Below are positions 25,740-31,959 of a DNA stretch of 37,268 nt, piece after piece. The stretch covers positions 1 through 37,268 of IMG/VR virus record IMGVR_UViG_3300031857_000583, one strand, 5' to 3'. Both the position numbers and the translations under genes were made by a program. A model generated the notes under the pieces. The model had not been told where the DNA came from, ran no database searches, and was given only the letters and a program-made list of their open reading frames with translations. The stretch comes from a virus. Position 1 is the stretch's first letter, and each line of letters begins with the position of its first letter.

Positions 25740-26058
25740 AAACCCAAGAACAGATAAAACAGTATTTGAGTTCAAAGTAAATAAAGAAGAAAGCGTAATC
25801 TACGAAATTGATTACAATGCGTTAGTCAGAATAACTAACGAAGTATTTGATTGGGACTACATTGATGAAGTTATCAGAGAAATAGACAGAAACGAACCTA
25901 CTGAAGATAGAACTGTTGAATACTACACATGGTTCTTTTTAGAGCAAATTAAAGATGCTAAAAACAAATTTGGTGGTTTTACATTTGATGAAACTAACCT
26001 TCAGAGAAGATTGGAAATTAAGGCACACCTTGATATGTATGCCAAAAAATTAAGTTAA
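25729..26058 (+). CDS. Hypothetical protein
   Basis: 109 residues, not recognised. Acidic, alpha/beta: VFEFKVNKEESVIYEIDYNA, then DEVIREIDRNEPTEDR and a helical end. The start lies inside the preceding gene, with AAAGGAA upstream, so the two are co-translated. A strong hairpin follows its stop codon. Confidence 0.6.
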   Translation: MKTKNPRTDKTVFEFKVNKEESVIYEIDYNALVRITNEVFDWDYIDEVIREIDRNEPTEDRTVEYYTWFFLEQIKDAKNKFGGFTFDETNLQRRLEIKAHLDMYAKKLS

Positions 26059-26066
26059 TTAGTTAA

Positions 26067-26090
26067 GGTAGGGGGTTAAGTCCCCCTGCC
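26067..26090 (+). other. GC-rich intercistronic hairpin
   Basis: GGTAGGGGG (26067-26075) pairs over nine bases with CCCCCTGCC (26082-26090) around a TTAAGT loop, one T-G wobble included. It stands out in AT-rich DNA. There is no T-run after it, and the ribosome site of the next gene begins 4 bases downstream, so it may tune translation or mRNA processing between the two genes rather than end transcription. Confidence 0.65.
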
Positions 26091-26102
26091 CACAAGGAAA
26101 AC

Positions 26103-26453
26103 ATGGATTATATGGATTATAAAAAATTTATAGAAGAAAACATAATAGAAATTGACTGCTCACATAGGGGTGGAATTGTTAAAGTTGATGTTAGTTCTTT
26201 ATTCCCTAACATTGATAATGCAGTTGCAGGTGCTTCTCAAAACTATTTAGGTGGGGGGATGTTAGCAAAAGTAGAAGGTGGTAGAAACTTTAAGTTAGAA
26301 GATTTAACTCCGGAAGAACTTTCAGTTTATTTGGAGTTTTCAGAAGAAGTAAAAAGATTTTTGCATGAGCAAACAAGACATGCAGGAGATGAATACGAAG
26401 ATATGGACTACGAAACCAATCAAGGTATGCCATCTAAATATAAAGGATTATAA
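26103..26453 (+). CDS. Hypothetical protein
   Basis: 116 residues, not recognised. Contains IDCSHRGGIVKVDVSSLFPN, a GGGMLAKVEGGRNF glycine-rich turn and a charged helical end (SEEVKRFLHEQTRHAGDEYE). ATG 26103 has AAGGAAA upstream, directly after the GC-rich hairpin. Middle of a run of small early/middle genes. Confidence 0.55.
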   Translation: MDYMDYKKFIEENIIEIDCSHRGGIVKVDVSSLFPNIDNAVAGASQNYLGGGMLAKVEGGRNFKLEDLTPEELSVYLEFSEEVKRFLHEQTRHAGDEYEDMDYETNQGMPSKYKGL

Positions 26454-26455
26454 AT

Positions 26456-26698
26456 ATGAACGAAAAAACACTATTACACATGTTAAAAATTGCCAATTTG
26501 TTATATCCAAATGCTGAAGAAAGAAACAATCACATGGTTAGGGTATTACATAGTTATTATGGGGAAGGACTTCTTATTCCTAAAGATTGGGAACAACTTG
26601 GCGTTGAAGAACAAACAAGAAGATTAAAAGAAATAGTTAATTTTTTACAAGAATCTATTGCTGATTCAGAGAAAGGAAAAGATGAAAGAAGTAATTAA
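26456..26698 (+). CDS. Hypothetical helical protein
   Basis: 80 residues, helical (EKTLLHMLKIANLLYPNAE, QTRRLKEIVNFLQES). Not recognised. Two bases after the previous stop, ribosome site AAAGGA. The last 17 bases overlap the next gene. Confidence 0.55.
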   Translation: MNEKTLLHMLKIANLLYPNAEERNNHMVRVLHSYYGEGLLIPKDWEQLGVEEQTRRLKEIVNFLQESIADSEKGKDERSN

Positions 26699-26891
26699 AG
26701 AAGTTAATGGTGTTGAAGTTATTTTTGGTGAAAAGGTTTTGTTTATAAACGAACAAGAATACAAGTTTTATTATGCTTACTTTACAAACGATAATGAAGT
26801 TATAAAACATAAGGTTTGGAAATCAGAAGAATATTCAGAAGAAAAACTTGTTGAGTTTGTTGAACAATATAAAAATGAATCTATTAAATAA
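26682..26891 (+). CDS. Hypothetical small protein
   Basis: 69 residues, beta-rich (VIKEVNGVEVIFGEKVLFI, YKFYYAYFTND) with a helical end. ATG 26682 is chosen because GAGAAAGGA lies 4 bases upstream; the TTG at 26658 would overlap the previous gene more. Not recognised. Confidence 0.5.
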   Translation: MKEVIKEVNGVEVIFGEKVLFINEQEYKFYYAYFTNDNEVIKHKVWKSEEYSEEKLVEFVEQYKNESIK

Positions 26892-27219
26892 AGAACAATT
26901 TAATAACCTTCCTAAATCACAAGGTGATTACCTTCCGGAAGAAGAAACAGTAATCCATACTGCTTTATACATAGCAGAAAGTGGATGGACTTTTTACATT
27001 GCTGAATTTGATTCAGAAAAAGAAGAACTATTTGGTTTTGTTAATGGACTTGAACAAGAGTGGAGATACTACACACTTTACGAGTTAAACGAAATTATAG
27101 AAGGTGGTTGGCAAATGGTATTTGATACTTACTTCCAACCCCAAAAGTTTTCAGAACTAAAACCTACAATTAAACCTTTAATAGAACGAGATTCTGAAGG
27201 TAATATGATTGACATATAA
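26875..27219 (+). CDS. Hypothetical protein
   Basis: 114 residues, not recognised. Starts inside the previous gene at ATG 26875; an upstream TTG at 26848 is possible but less likely. Contains LPEEETVIHTALYIAESGW, FYIAEFDSEKEELFGFVNG and a Trp-rich centre (EQEWRYYTLYELNEIIEGG). The pattern EEETVIHTALYIA with later W and YYTL resembles small YodL-like or DUF-type phage proteins, but no firm family is claimed. Promoter P6 begins within its last 11 bases. Confidence 0.5.
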   Translation: MNLLNKEQFNNLPKSQGDYLPEEETVIHTALYIAESGWTFYIAEFDSEKEELFGFVNGLEQEWRYYTLYELNEIIEGGWQMVFDTYFQPQKFSELKPTIKPLIERDSEGNMIDI

Positions 27220-27246
27220 CTTACTTATGATAATATAGTTTAAGTA
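27209..27246 (+). promoter_or_regulatory. Promoter P6 with TACTNAT-N11-ATNAGTA operator
   Basis: Perfect TTGACA (27209-27214), 16 bases, TAATAT (27231-27236). Operator arms TACTTAT (27222-27228) and TTAAGTA (27240-27246), 11 bases apart, one mismatch, centred on the -10 box; read one base outward the palindrome is CTTACTTA / TAAGTAAG. The leader that follows (TAAGTAAGTAGTTAG, then GAAAGGTAATCT) is a diverged copy of the P5 leader. Confidence 0.75.
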
Positions 27247-27272
27247 AGTAGTTAGTTCATGAAAGGTAATCT

Positions 27273-27662
27273 ATGAACGAAATAAAAACAGTTAAAGTAT
27301 TAAATAGAGCAGATGCTTGGAAACAAGTAATGTCATTAAGAGCAAAAGGTAAAGCAGAATCAAACGGTGTTGCTAACACCTTAACAAGAGATGACCTAAA
27401 CACCATCTTGGCAACTGCTGACTTCTTCGGTGCTTCCGAATCAGAGATGGCACAGATTTGGTCTGACCTAGCATTTTGTAGATACAGAGTGTTTGATTGG
27501 TTAGCAATGGCGATTCATGGCAGATGTGCGTGTGATTCTGCAGTTAGGGTATTTGTATATTCCTTCTTAAAAGCAGACGGCGTTCCAAGTGCTTTTATAA
27601 GAGATTTACAAACTACCGATTACGATATTGATAGAAGTTGGGAATCAGTTATACTTGAATAA
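27273..27662 (+). CDS. Hypothetical protein expressed from its own promoter and terminator
   Basis: 129 residues, not recognised. Helical, with RADAWKQVMSLRAKGKA near the start and a Cys/Trp-containing core (DLAFCRYRVFDWLAMAIHGR, CACDS). It is the only gene between promoter P6 and the intrinsic terminator at 27686, so it forms a single-gene unit, which suggests a product needed at its own dose or time. Ribosome site GAAAGGT seven bases upstream. Confidence 0.6.
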   Translation: MNEIKTVKVLNRADAWKQVMSLRAKGKAESNGVANTLTRDDLNTILATADFFGASESEMAQIWSDLAFCRYRVFDWLAMAIHGRCACDSAVRVFVYSFLKADGVPSAFIRDLQTTDYDIDRSWESVILE

Positions 27663-27685
27663 TTGTTATTACTGTTCTTCCTTCC

Positions 27686-27717
27686 AAAGACCCTAGTTTG
27701 CCACTAGGGTCTTTTTT
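27686..27717 (+). terminator. Intrinsic (Rho-independent) terminator
   Basis: An 11-base perfect stem AAAGACCCTAG / CTAGGGTCTTT around a 7-base loop, ending in a six-T run (27712-27717). This is the clearest terminator in the window. It ends the P6 unit just before promoter P7. Confidence 0.9.
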
Positions 27718-27736
27718 ATTACCCAAAATTACCCCA

Positions 27737-27776
27737 TTGACATTACATCTTTACTCATACTAATATAATATAAGTA
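27737..27776 (+). promoter_or_regulatory. Promoter P7 with TACTNAT-N11-ATNAGTA operator
   Basis: Perfect TTGACA (27737-27742), then TAATAT at 27761-27766 (18 bases) overlapping TATAAT at 27764-27769. Operator arms TACTCAT (27752-27758) and ATAAGTA (27770-27776) are 11 bases apart and flank the -10. It drives the 38-residue peptide and the lytic transglycosylase. Confidence 0.7.
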
Positions 27777-27799
27777 GTTAGTTGAAAGGGACATAACAC

Positions 27800-27916
27800 A
27801 TGTTATACCTGCTTGACCTTACAATAAGGTTACAAAACGAAGGCAAGTTATTCTTGGCATCTATAACCGAGAAACTTCTTGCAGTTGCTATTTTTATAGG
27901 AGAAAGGAAAAAATAA
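27800..27916 (+). CDS. 38-residue hydrophobic peptide upstream of the transglycosylase
   Basis: ATG 27800 follows GAAAGGGA. The product is MLYLLDLTIRLQNEG..., with a second hydrophobic half (EKLLAVAIFIGERKK). It ends in TAATG, sharing a base with the transglycosylase start, so it can couple translation of that gene. It is too weakly hydrophobic for a certain transmembrane helix. It may be a leader peptide or a small lysis factor; no family is recognised. Confidence 0.55.
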   Translation: MLYLLDLTIRLQNEGKLFLASITEKLLAVAIFIGERKK

Positions 27917-28497
27917 TGGAAATCAAAGGAAATTTCAAAATGCCAAAAAAGAAACTCTTAACTCTTGCAAGAAAAAGACAAATCAAGATTGGCATTTATG
28001 TTGTGAGTATTATATCAGCAGTTTTACTTGGTGCATACGCTATGGATTCTGCCGTTAGATGGGGTGCAACTCATGAAGTTGTATATCAAACACCGGTAGA
28101 AGTTAAAGTCCAAGCACCGGTCGTTATTAAAGACAGACCACAAGTAGTTCAGATTGATGCAGTTATCTATGAAGTTAAACCGGAGTTCTATGCCGGACTA
28201 ACCGACACTGAAAAGAAAATTTGCGATACCTTCGGACTACATTGTAGAGAAGCGATTGCAGTTGCTAAAGCAGAGAGTGGTATGAGAGAAGGTGCGTTTA
28301 ATATCAATACAAACGACACCATAGATGTAGGATTGTTTCAAATCAATTCAATCCATTACAGCAAACAAGGTTGTTCATTAAAAGAAGTTTCAACTGTTGA
28401 AGGCAATATTAAATGTGCCAAACAGATTTATGATGCTTCCGGATGGAACGCTTGGGTTGCTTATAACAGTGGTGCTTACTTAAAATTCTTAAAGTAA
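27916..28497 (+). CDS. Membrane-anchored lytic transglycosylase (SLT / lysozyme-like)
   Basis: 193 residues. A basic N-terminus (KKKLLTLARKRQIK), one hydrophobic helix at about 22-41 (IGIYVVSIISAVLLGAYAM), a linker, then a lysozyme-like domain: AVAKAESGM with catalytic E120, DVGLFQIN at about 138-144, and WNAWVAYNSGAYLKF at the end. This enzyme class cuts peptidoglycan glycan strands. The helix is rich in Ala, Ser and Gly, so it could be a signal-anchor-release type that exports itself. It lies 7 kb from the CHAP endolysin. Controlled by promoter P7. Confidence 0.8.
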   Translation: MEIKGNFKMPKKKLLTLARKRQIKIGIYVVSIISAVLLGAYAMDSAVRWGATHEVVYQTPVEVKVQAPVVIKDRPQVVQIDAVIYEVKPEFYAGLTDTEKKICDTFGLHCREAIAVAKAESGMREGAFNINTNDTIDVGLFQINSIHYSKQGCSLKEVSTVEGNIKCAKQIYDASGWNAWVAYNSGAYLKFLK

Positions 28498-28513
28498 AGT
28501 GCTACAATACTGT

Positions 28514-28555
28514 TGCCGGAATTTTGTGATTCACCTCCTTTTTTCCGGCACTTTT
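28514..28555 (+). terminator. Probable terminator after the transglycosylase, with anti-SD-like loop
   Basis: TGCCGGAA (28514-28521) pairs with TTCCGGCA (28543-28550), followed by CTTTT. The loop is 21 bases and holds GATTCACCTCCTTTT, which closely resembles the 3' end of bacterial 16S rRNA (GGATCACCTCCTTT). The large loop makes it a weaker terminator than that at 27686. Confidence 0.6.
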
Positions 28556-28559
28556 AATT

Positions 28560-28593
28560 TACCCATTGAATACATTTATAAGTAAGGTATAAT
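28560..28593 (+). promoter_or_regulatory. Promoter P8 for the RNA at 28600
   Basis: TTGAAT (28566-28571), 16 bases, perfect TATAAT (28588-28593). A variant of the shared operator, TACCCAT-N11-ATAAGTA (28560-28584, one mismatch in the left arm), overlaps the -35 box. The predicted start, seven bases past the -10, is C28600, the first base of a hairpin. Confidence 0.6.
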
Positions 28594-28599
28594 TCTATT

Positions 28600-28690
28600 C
28601 AATCATCTTAATCCATGATTGTTAATTTTTTAGTCCTAATCCTATAAGTCCCACAGACTCCACAGGGTTAGGACTAAAAAGTTTCATTAA
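28600..28690 (+). ncRNA. Candidate structured RNA A (two hairpins)
   Basis: Hairpin 1: CAATCAT / ATGATTG (28600-28606 / 28615-28621), followed by a TTAATTTTTT run that could itself act as a weak terminator. Hairpin 2: a 17-base-pair stem with one wobble, 28627-28643 pairing with 28664-28680, and a 20-base loop with a small AGTC/GACT inner stem. The segment TATAAGTCCCAC (28643-28654), mostly in this loop, is perfectly complementary to GTGGGACTTATA at 32624-32635 in RNA B. No ORF covers this region. It may be an independent small RNA or the 5' leader of the gene at 28738; the 3' end cannot be fixed. Confidence 0.5.
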
Positions 28691-28737
28691 AAATTTAGTA
28701 AAAAAATATTCTTGCCGAAAAAAATAAAAAGCACGAT

Positions 28738-29211
28738 ATGACTTACTATGAACGACCGGATGATTCCGTAAATGAACAGAGAATTTTAGAGAAGGCGAAG
28801 CAATTATTTCCGTTCTTATCCAAATTTAATTTTGAATACAGACCGGACGGAATCACCGGTGCAATATATGATGCAAGAAGTATTGATACTGACGACAAAA
28901 TTCATATTGATATTAAAATCCTATACGACAAAAGAAATTATAAAAAAAATATAATCTCCACCGAAAAGTATGATTATATGGTCGCACGACCGGATAGAAG
29001 ATTCTTCTTTCTTGCATACTACCCAAACCAAAACAAAATGAGATTAAGACAGATTCATCAGCAAACTTGTGAATATGAACCTAACTTTACTTGGCGACAC
29101 AAAAGGGAATCTGAAAGACAGGGAAAAGATGTTTATAAATCAGATAGCATATATTACCTTGTAGGAAGATACGAAGATAGGTTTGTTGAAAAGTTTATAG
29201 AAAATTTATAG
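28738..29211 (+). CDS. Hypothetical protein, possible PD-(D/E)XK-type nuclease
   Basis: 157 residues. A helical N-terminus (NEQRILEKAKQLFPFL), then strands around IHIDIKILYD (D58-I-K60), a STEKYDYM segment, and FFFLAYYPNQNKMRL. The D-x-K strand followed by a K-Y-D-x-M helix and a hydrophobic strand resembles small phage nucleases of the PD-(D/E)XK superfamily, but the first acidic residue of the motif is not obvious. No clear ribosome site precedes ATG 28738; it lies about 58 bases after RNA A. Confidence 0.45.
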   Translation: MTYYERPDDSVNEQRILEKAKQLFPFLSKFNFEYRPDGITGAIYDARSIDTDDKIHIDIKILYDKRNYKKNIISTEKYDYMVARPDRRFFFLAYYPNQNKMRLRQIHQQTCEYEPNFTWRHKRESERQGKDVYKSDSIYYLVGRYEDRFVEKFIENL

Positions 29212-29230
29212 ACTTTATTGGCATAAGTAA

Positions 29231-29236
29231 TATAAT
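29231..29236 (+). promoter_or_regulatory. Possible -10 box upstream of 29244
   Basis: A perfect TATAAT eight bases before ATG 29244, directly preceded by ATAAGTA (29223-29229), one operator arm. There is no good -35 at 16-18 bases, so promoter activity is uncertain. Confidence 0.4.
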
Positions 29237-29243
29237 ATGGGTA

Positions 29244-29522
29244 ATGCTTACTAAAATGCCACCTGCAAATTTCTACGAGATAGCATCATACGAAGCACCT
29301 GCAGCACCTATTGCCGTTGGGGGTCTTATGATGATGAACGAAGTAGGAACAATGCTTGAAGATGAAGATATTGTTTTTGTAATGGGTTGGTCGCATGACG
29401 AGTGTTACATGCTTGTTAATAGACCCTACCAAGTCTTAACAGATATTGTGGATAAATCACGATTAAATGTGGATGAAGCATTAAAGAGTAGAGATTTTAA
29501 GACGGACATAATCAATGAATAA
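29244..29522 (+). CDS. Hypothetical protein
   Basis: 92 residues, not recognised. Starts MLTKMPPANFYEIASYEAP and has a GGLMMMNEVGTML stretch and a DDECYMLVNR-like segment (HDECYMLVNRPY). Possibly leaderless because the ATG is eight bases after TATAAT and there is no ribosome site. Overlaps the next gene by 8 bases. Confidence 0.5.
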   Translation: MLTKMPPANFYEIASYEAPAAPIAVGGLMMMNEVGTMLEDEDIVFVMGWSHDECYMLVNRPYQVLTDIVDKSRLNVDEALKSRDFKTDIINE

Positions 29523-29745
29523 AAAAATAGAAAATAAAACAAAAGAACTGATTCAGAAATACGCTGAATACAGGGGTGCTATAGATGAAAGAATCACCTA
29601 CGAAAACCTTCTTGAAGTATATTTAAGTGCTGATAGAAATGCAAAACAGGTTTATAAAAGAGAAATGGTCGCTTATATCAAAGCAGTTGATGAAGGCAAA
29701 CTTGAAAAAGGATTGCCGATTGTAGTCGCTGAATTGTCTAACTAA
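29515..29745 (+). CDS. Hypothetical helical protein
   Basis: 76 residues, all helical and highly charged (NKKIENKTKELIQKYAEYRG, YLSADRNAKQVYKREMVAYI). Not recognised. It overlaps the previous gene; its stop codon lies inside the foot of the three-way-junction RNA element that follows. Confidence 0.55.
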   Translation: MNKKIENKTKELIQKYAEYRGAIDERITYENLLEVYLSADRNAKQVYKREMVAYIKAVDEGKLEKGLPIVVAELSN

Positions 29746-29828
29746 TGGTGGGGTTCAAACCAAGTGCTTGGGCAGGAACTTGTCATAGCAGTTAAGATTA
29801 CCTAACTGTTGTTTGACCCTACCACTAG
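29742..29828 (+). ncRNA. Three-way-junction RNA element ahead of the terminase genes
   Basis: Stem 1: 29747-29760 (GGTGGGGTTCAAAC) pairs with 29811-29823 with one bulged T, and continues outward to 29742/29828 with one mismatch. Stem 2: CAAGT / ACTTG (29761-29765 / 29778-29782) with an inner CTT/AGG extension and GGGC loop. Stem 3: AGCAGTTA / TAACTGTT (29787-29794 / 29803-29810) with loop AGATTACC. Junction strands are 0, 4 (TCAT) and 0 bases. The 90-base gap it fills has no ORF, and the next gene has no visible ribosome site. It might be a cis-acting mRNA element, a packaging-related RNA or a binding site. Confidence 0.65.
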
Positions 29829-29835
29829 ATAGACA

Positions 29836-30090
29836 ATGTTAAAACCAAACCAAAAGCAAATTATGAGAATTGTTATGGATTGGTGCAGATACCATACTGA
29901 CCCAATCTCACAAATTGAAATTGCTATTCAGGCAAAAAGGACAATGCCCCTTCCAACACTCAAAGCAACATTGCTATCATTGATAAGAAAAAAGTATTTA
30001 AGAAAAGCAGTTAATGTAAAACCGATTGCTTATGTTAAGTTAAAGAATTTGGATTATTACGAATATGAAGAATACTACAATCAAAGATAA
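29836..30090 (+). CDS. Small winged-helix-like protein
   Basis: 84 residues. Pattern of a short helical DNA-binding domain: KQIMRIVMDWCRYHTDPISQ, then LPTLKATLLSLIRKKYLRKA with a helix-turn-recognition helix and a basic wing-like segment, then an aromatic tail (YYEYEEYYNQR). Not assigned to a family. It has no Shine-Dalgarno and follows the three-way junction by 7 bases. It overlaps the terminase small subunit gene by 26 bases. A role in regulation or packaging-site binding is possible by position. Confidence 0.5.
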   Translation: MLKPNQKQIMRIVMDWCRYHTDPISQIEIAIQAKRTMPLPTLKATLLSLIRKKYLRKAVNVKPIAYVKLKNLDYYEYEEYYNQR

Positions 30091-30583
30091 AATAGCATCA
30101 AGTAAAGGCAGACCTACTTCCCATGAAGTTAGATATAAAAGTGTTGGTAGAAAACCTATTATTACCCCTGAAGTTGTTGCGATTTTGGAAGAAGCATTTC
30201 TTATAGGTCATACTGACGCCGAAGCATGTTTAATTGCAAACATTGACCGTTCAACATTTTATAGATACATTGAGAAAAATCCGGAATTTGCTACAAGGAA
30301 GGAAGAATTAAAAGAGAATCAGTTCGCAATCGCAAGAAGAACGCTGATGAAGGGTGTTAAAGAGAATCCGGAATTGGCATTAAAATTCCTTGAGAGAAAG
30401 AAAAAAGCAGAGTTTGGGGTCAAGACCGAAGTTGATTTAACTACCGGTGGAAAACCTATTACAGGGTTTAATTATGTATTACCAAGTCAAGTTATAGAAG
30501 GGGAGATTGCAGATGAATCCAACACTGAAACCAACGCTGAAACAACACCAAGCATTTCAGATTCTGCAGGACAAACAAACTAA
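30065..30583 (+). CDS. terS: Terminase small subunit
   Basis: 172 residues. A helix-turn-helix lies at about residues 50-75 (HTDAEACLIANIDRSTFYRY), followed by a long helix (KEELKENQFAIARRTLMKG) and ALKFLERKKKAEFGVK, the typical layout of phage small terminases that bind the packaging site. The tail (QVIEGEIADESNTET) is acidic and may contact the large subunit. ATG 30065 lies in the previous gene without a clear ribosome site, so translation is probably coupled. The large subunit gene overlaps its end by 71 bases. Confidence 0.8.
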   Translation: MKNTTIKDKIASSKGRPTSHEVRYKSVGRKPIITPEVVAILEEAFLIGHTDAEACLIANIDRSTFYRYIEKNPEFATRKEELKENQFAIARRTLMKGVKENPELALKFLERKKKAEFGVKTEVDLTTGGKPITGFNYVLPSQVIEGEIADESNTETNAETTPSISDSAGQTN

Positions 30584-31958
30584 CTTCCTATTATTTGGTG
30601 GTGCTGCCGGTGGGGGTAAGTCATGGATTGGTTGCGAGTGGTTACTGACTAACTGCTACCTATATCCTAATACAAGGTGGTTTATAGCAAGAAAAGAGTT
30701 AAAAAGACTCATGGCATCCACTTATCAAACATGGGTTAAGGTTACAAGGCATCACAATATTCCGGCAAATGATTGGACATTAAATTCACAGATGCACTAT
30801 ATTCAATTTGCTAATGGTTCAAGAATTGACTTACTTGATGTCGCTTACCAACCTTCAGACCCTGAATACGAAAGACTTGGTTCTATTGAATTTACAGGTG
30901 GGTTTGGAGAAGAAGTAGGAGAGTGGGACTTCAAAGCATTTGATACCCTTAAATCAAGGATTGGTAGGCAATTAAACACAGAGTATGGACTAACTCCACC
31001 TAAATTCTTTTTAACATGTAACCCTACAAGGAATTGGGTCTATAAAGTCTTTTACGAACCATATAAGAACGGTAACCTTCCGGCAAACTATAAGTTCATC
31101 CAATCGTTATACAAAGATAATCCACACACAGCAGATATTTATGCACAACAACTTGAAACAATCAGTGATGCTACTTTAAGAGCAAGGTTAAGAGATGGAC
31201 TATGGGAATACACCACTGATGACTTGGCAATCTTTAACTATTCAGCAGTGTTAGACTTATTTACCAATCGCTTGGAAGATTCAAAAGATAAATATTTCAG
31301 TGCTGATATTGCAAGGTTTGGTTCAGACAAAATAGTCTATGGGGTATGGCGTGGCATGAACTTAATTAGATTAGAAGATAGAAACAAACAGTCTATTATG
31401 CAAACTGAAAATGATATTAGGGACATGCTTCATAAAGAGTTTATACCGTTCAAAAATGCCATTATAGACGAAGATGGAGTAGGGGGTGGGGTGTTAGACC
31501 ATTTGGAAGGAATTAACGGTTTTATGGGTGGTAGGAGTCCGTTATCCAAAAGTGAAGATGTGCGAACTAATATCACCAATGCACCGGCAAATTACATTAC
31601 CAAACCTAACTACAAGAACCTACGAAGTCAGTGTTACTTCCTTCTTGCTGACGCCGTTAATAACAGAAGGGTCAGTATTACAGCACCGGTCAGTGAAGAA
31701 GTTAAATATAAAATCATAGAAGAATTGATGCAAATAAAAAGAGTTGATACCGGCACTGATGCACCACTTCAAATCATACCCAAAGAAGATATAAAAGAAA
31801 ACATTGGAAGGTCGCCGGATTATGCTGATACTCTCATGATGCGTATGTATTTTGTAGCAGCAATCCCTGATACTTCGCATGACTTTTATATGCCACCTGC
31901 AGAGTATTTACAGCAAAAAGGAGTAACAAATCCATTTGGTGGAATTGGATGGAACTAA
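30513..31958 (+). CDS. terL: Terminase large subunit (packaging ATPase and nuclease)
   Basis: 481 residues. Walker A GAAGGGKS at 30-37; Walker B region FTGGFGEE at 127-134; coupling motif TCNP near 168. The C-terminal RNase-H-like nuclease has acidic residues at D265 (SADIARFGSDK), D319/D321 (IIDEDGVGGG) and D436/D439 (SPDYADTLMM). It packages DNA into the procapsid through the portal and cuts it. ATG 30513 is chosen because AAGGGGAG lies about 8 bases upstream; the TTG at 30507 sits too close to that site. The 71-base overlap with terS suggests coupling. Confidence 0.93.
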   Translation: MNPTLKPTLKQHQAFQILQDKQTNFLLFGGAAGGGKSWIGCEWLLTNCYLYPNTRWFIARKELKRLMASTYQTWVKVTRHHNIPANDWTLNSQMHYIQFANGSRIDLLDVAYQPSDPEYERLGSIEFTGGFGEEVGEWDFKAFDTLKSRIGRQLNTEYGLTPPKFFLTCNPTRNWVYKVFYEPYKNGNLPANYKFIQSLYKDNPHTADIYAQQLETISDATLRARLRDGLWEYTTDDLAIFNYSAVLDLFTNRLEDSKDKYFSADIARFGSDKIVYGVWRGMNLIRLEDRNKQSIMQTENDIRDMLHKEFIPFKNAIIDEDGVGGGVLDHLEGINGFMGGRSPLSKSEDVRTNITNAPANYITKPNYKNLRSQCYFLLADAVNNRRVSITAPVSEEVKYKIIEELMQIKRVDTGTDAPLQIIPKEDIKENIGRSPDYADTLMMRMYFVAAIPDTSHDFYMPPAEYLQQKGVTNPFGGIGWN

Positions 31959-31959
31959 T

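Noticed and set aside
29747-29761. tRNA T-arm-like GGGTTCAAACC
   Set aside because: It lacks the matching five-pair T stem and the bases upstream are coding; the sequence is better explained as the foot of the three-way junction.
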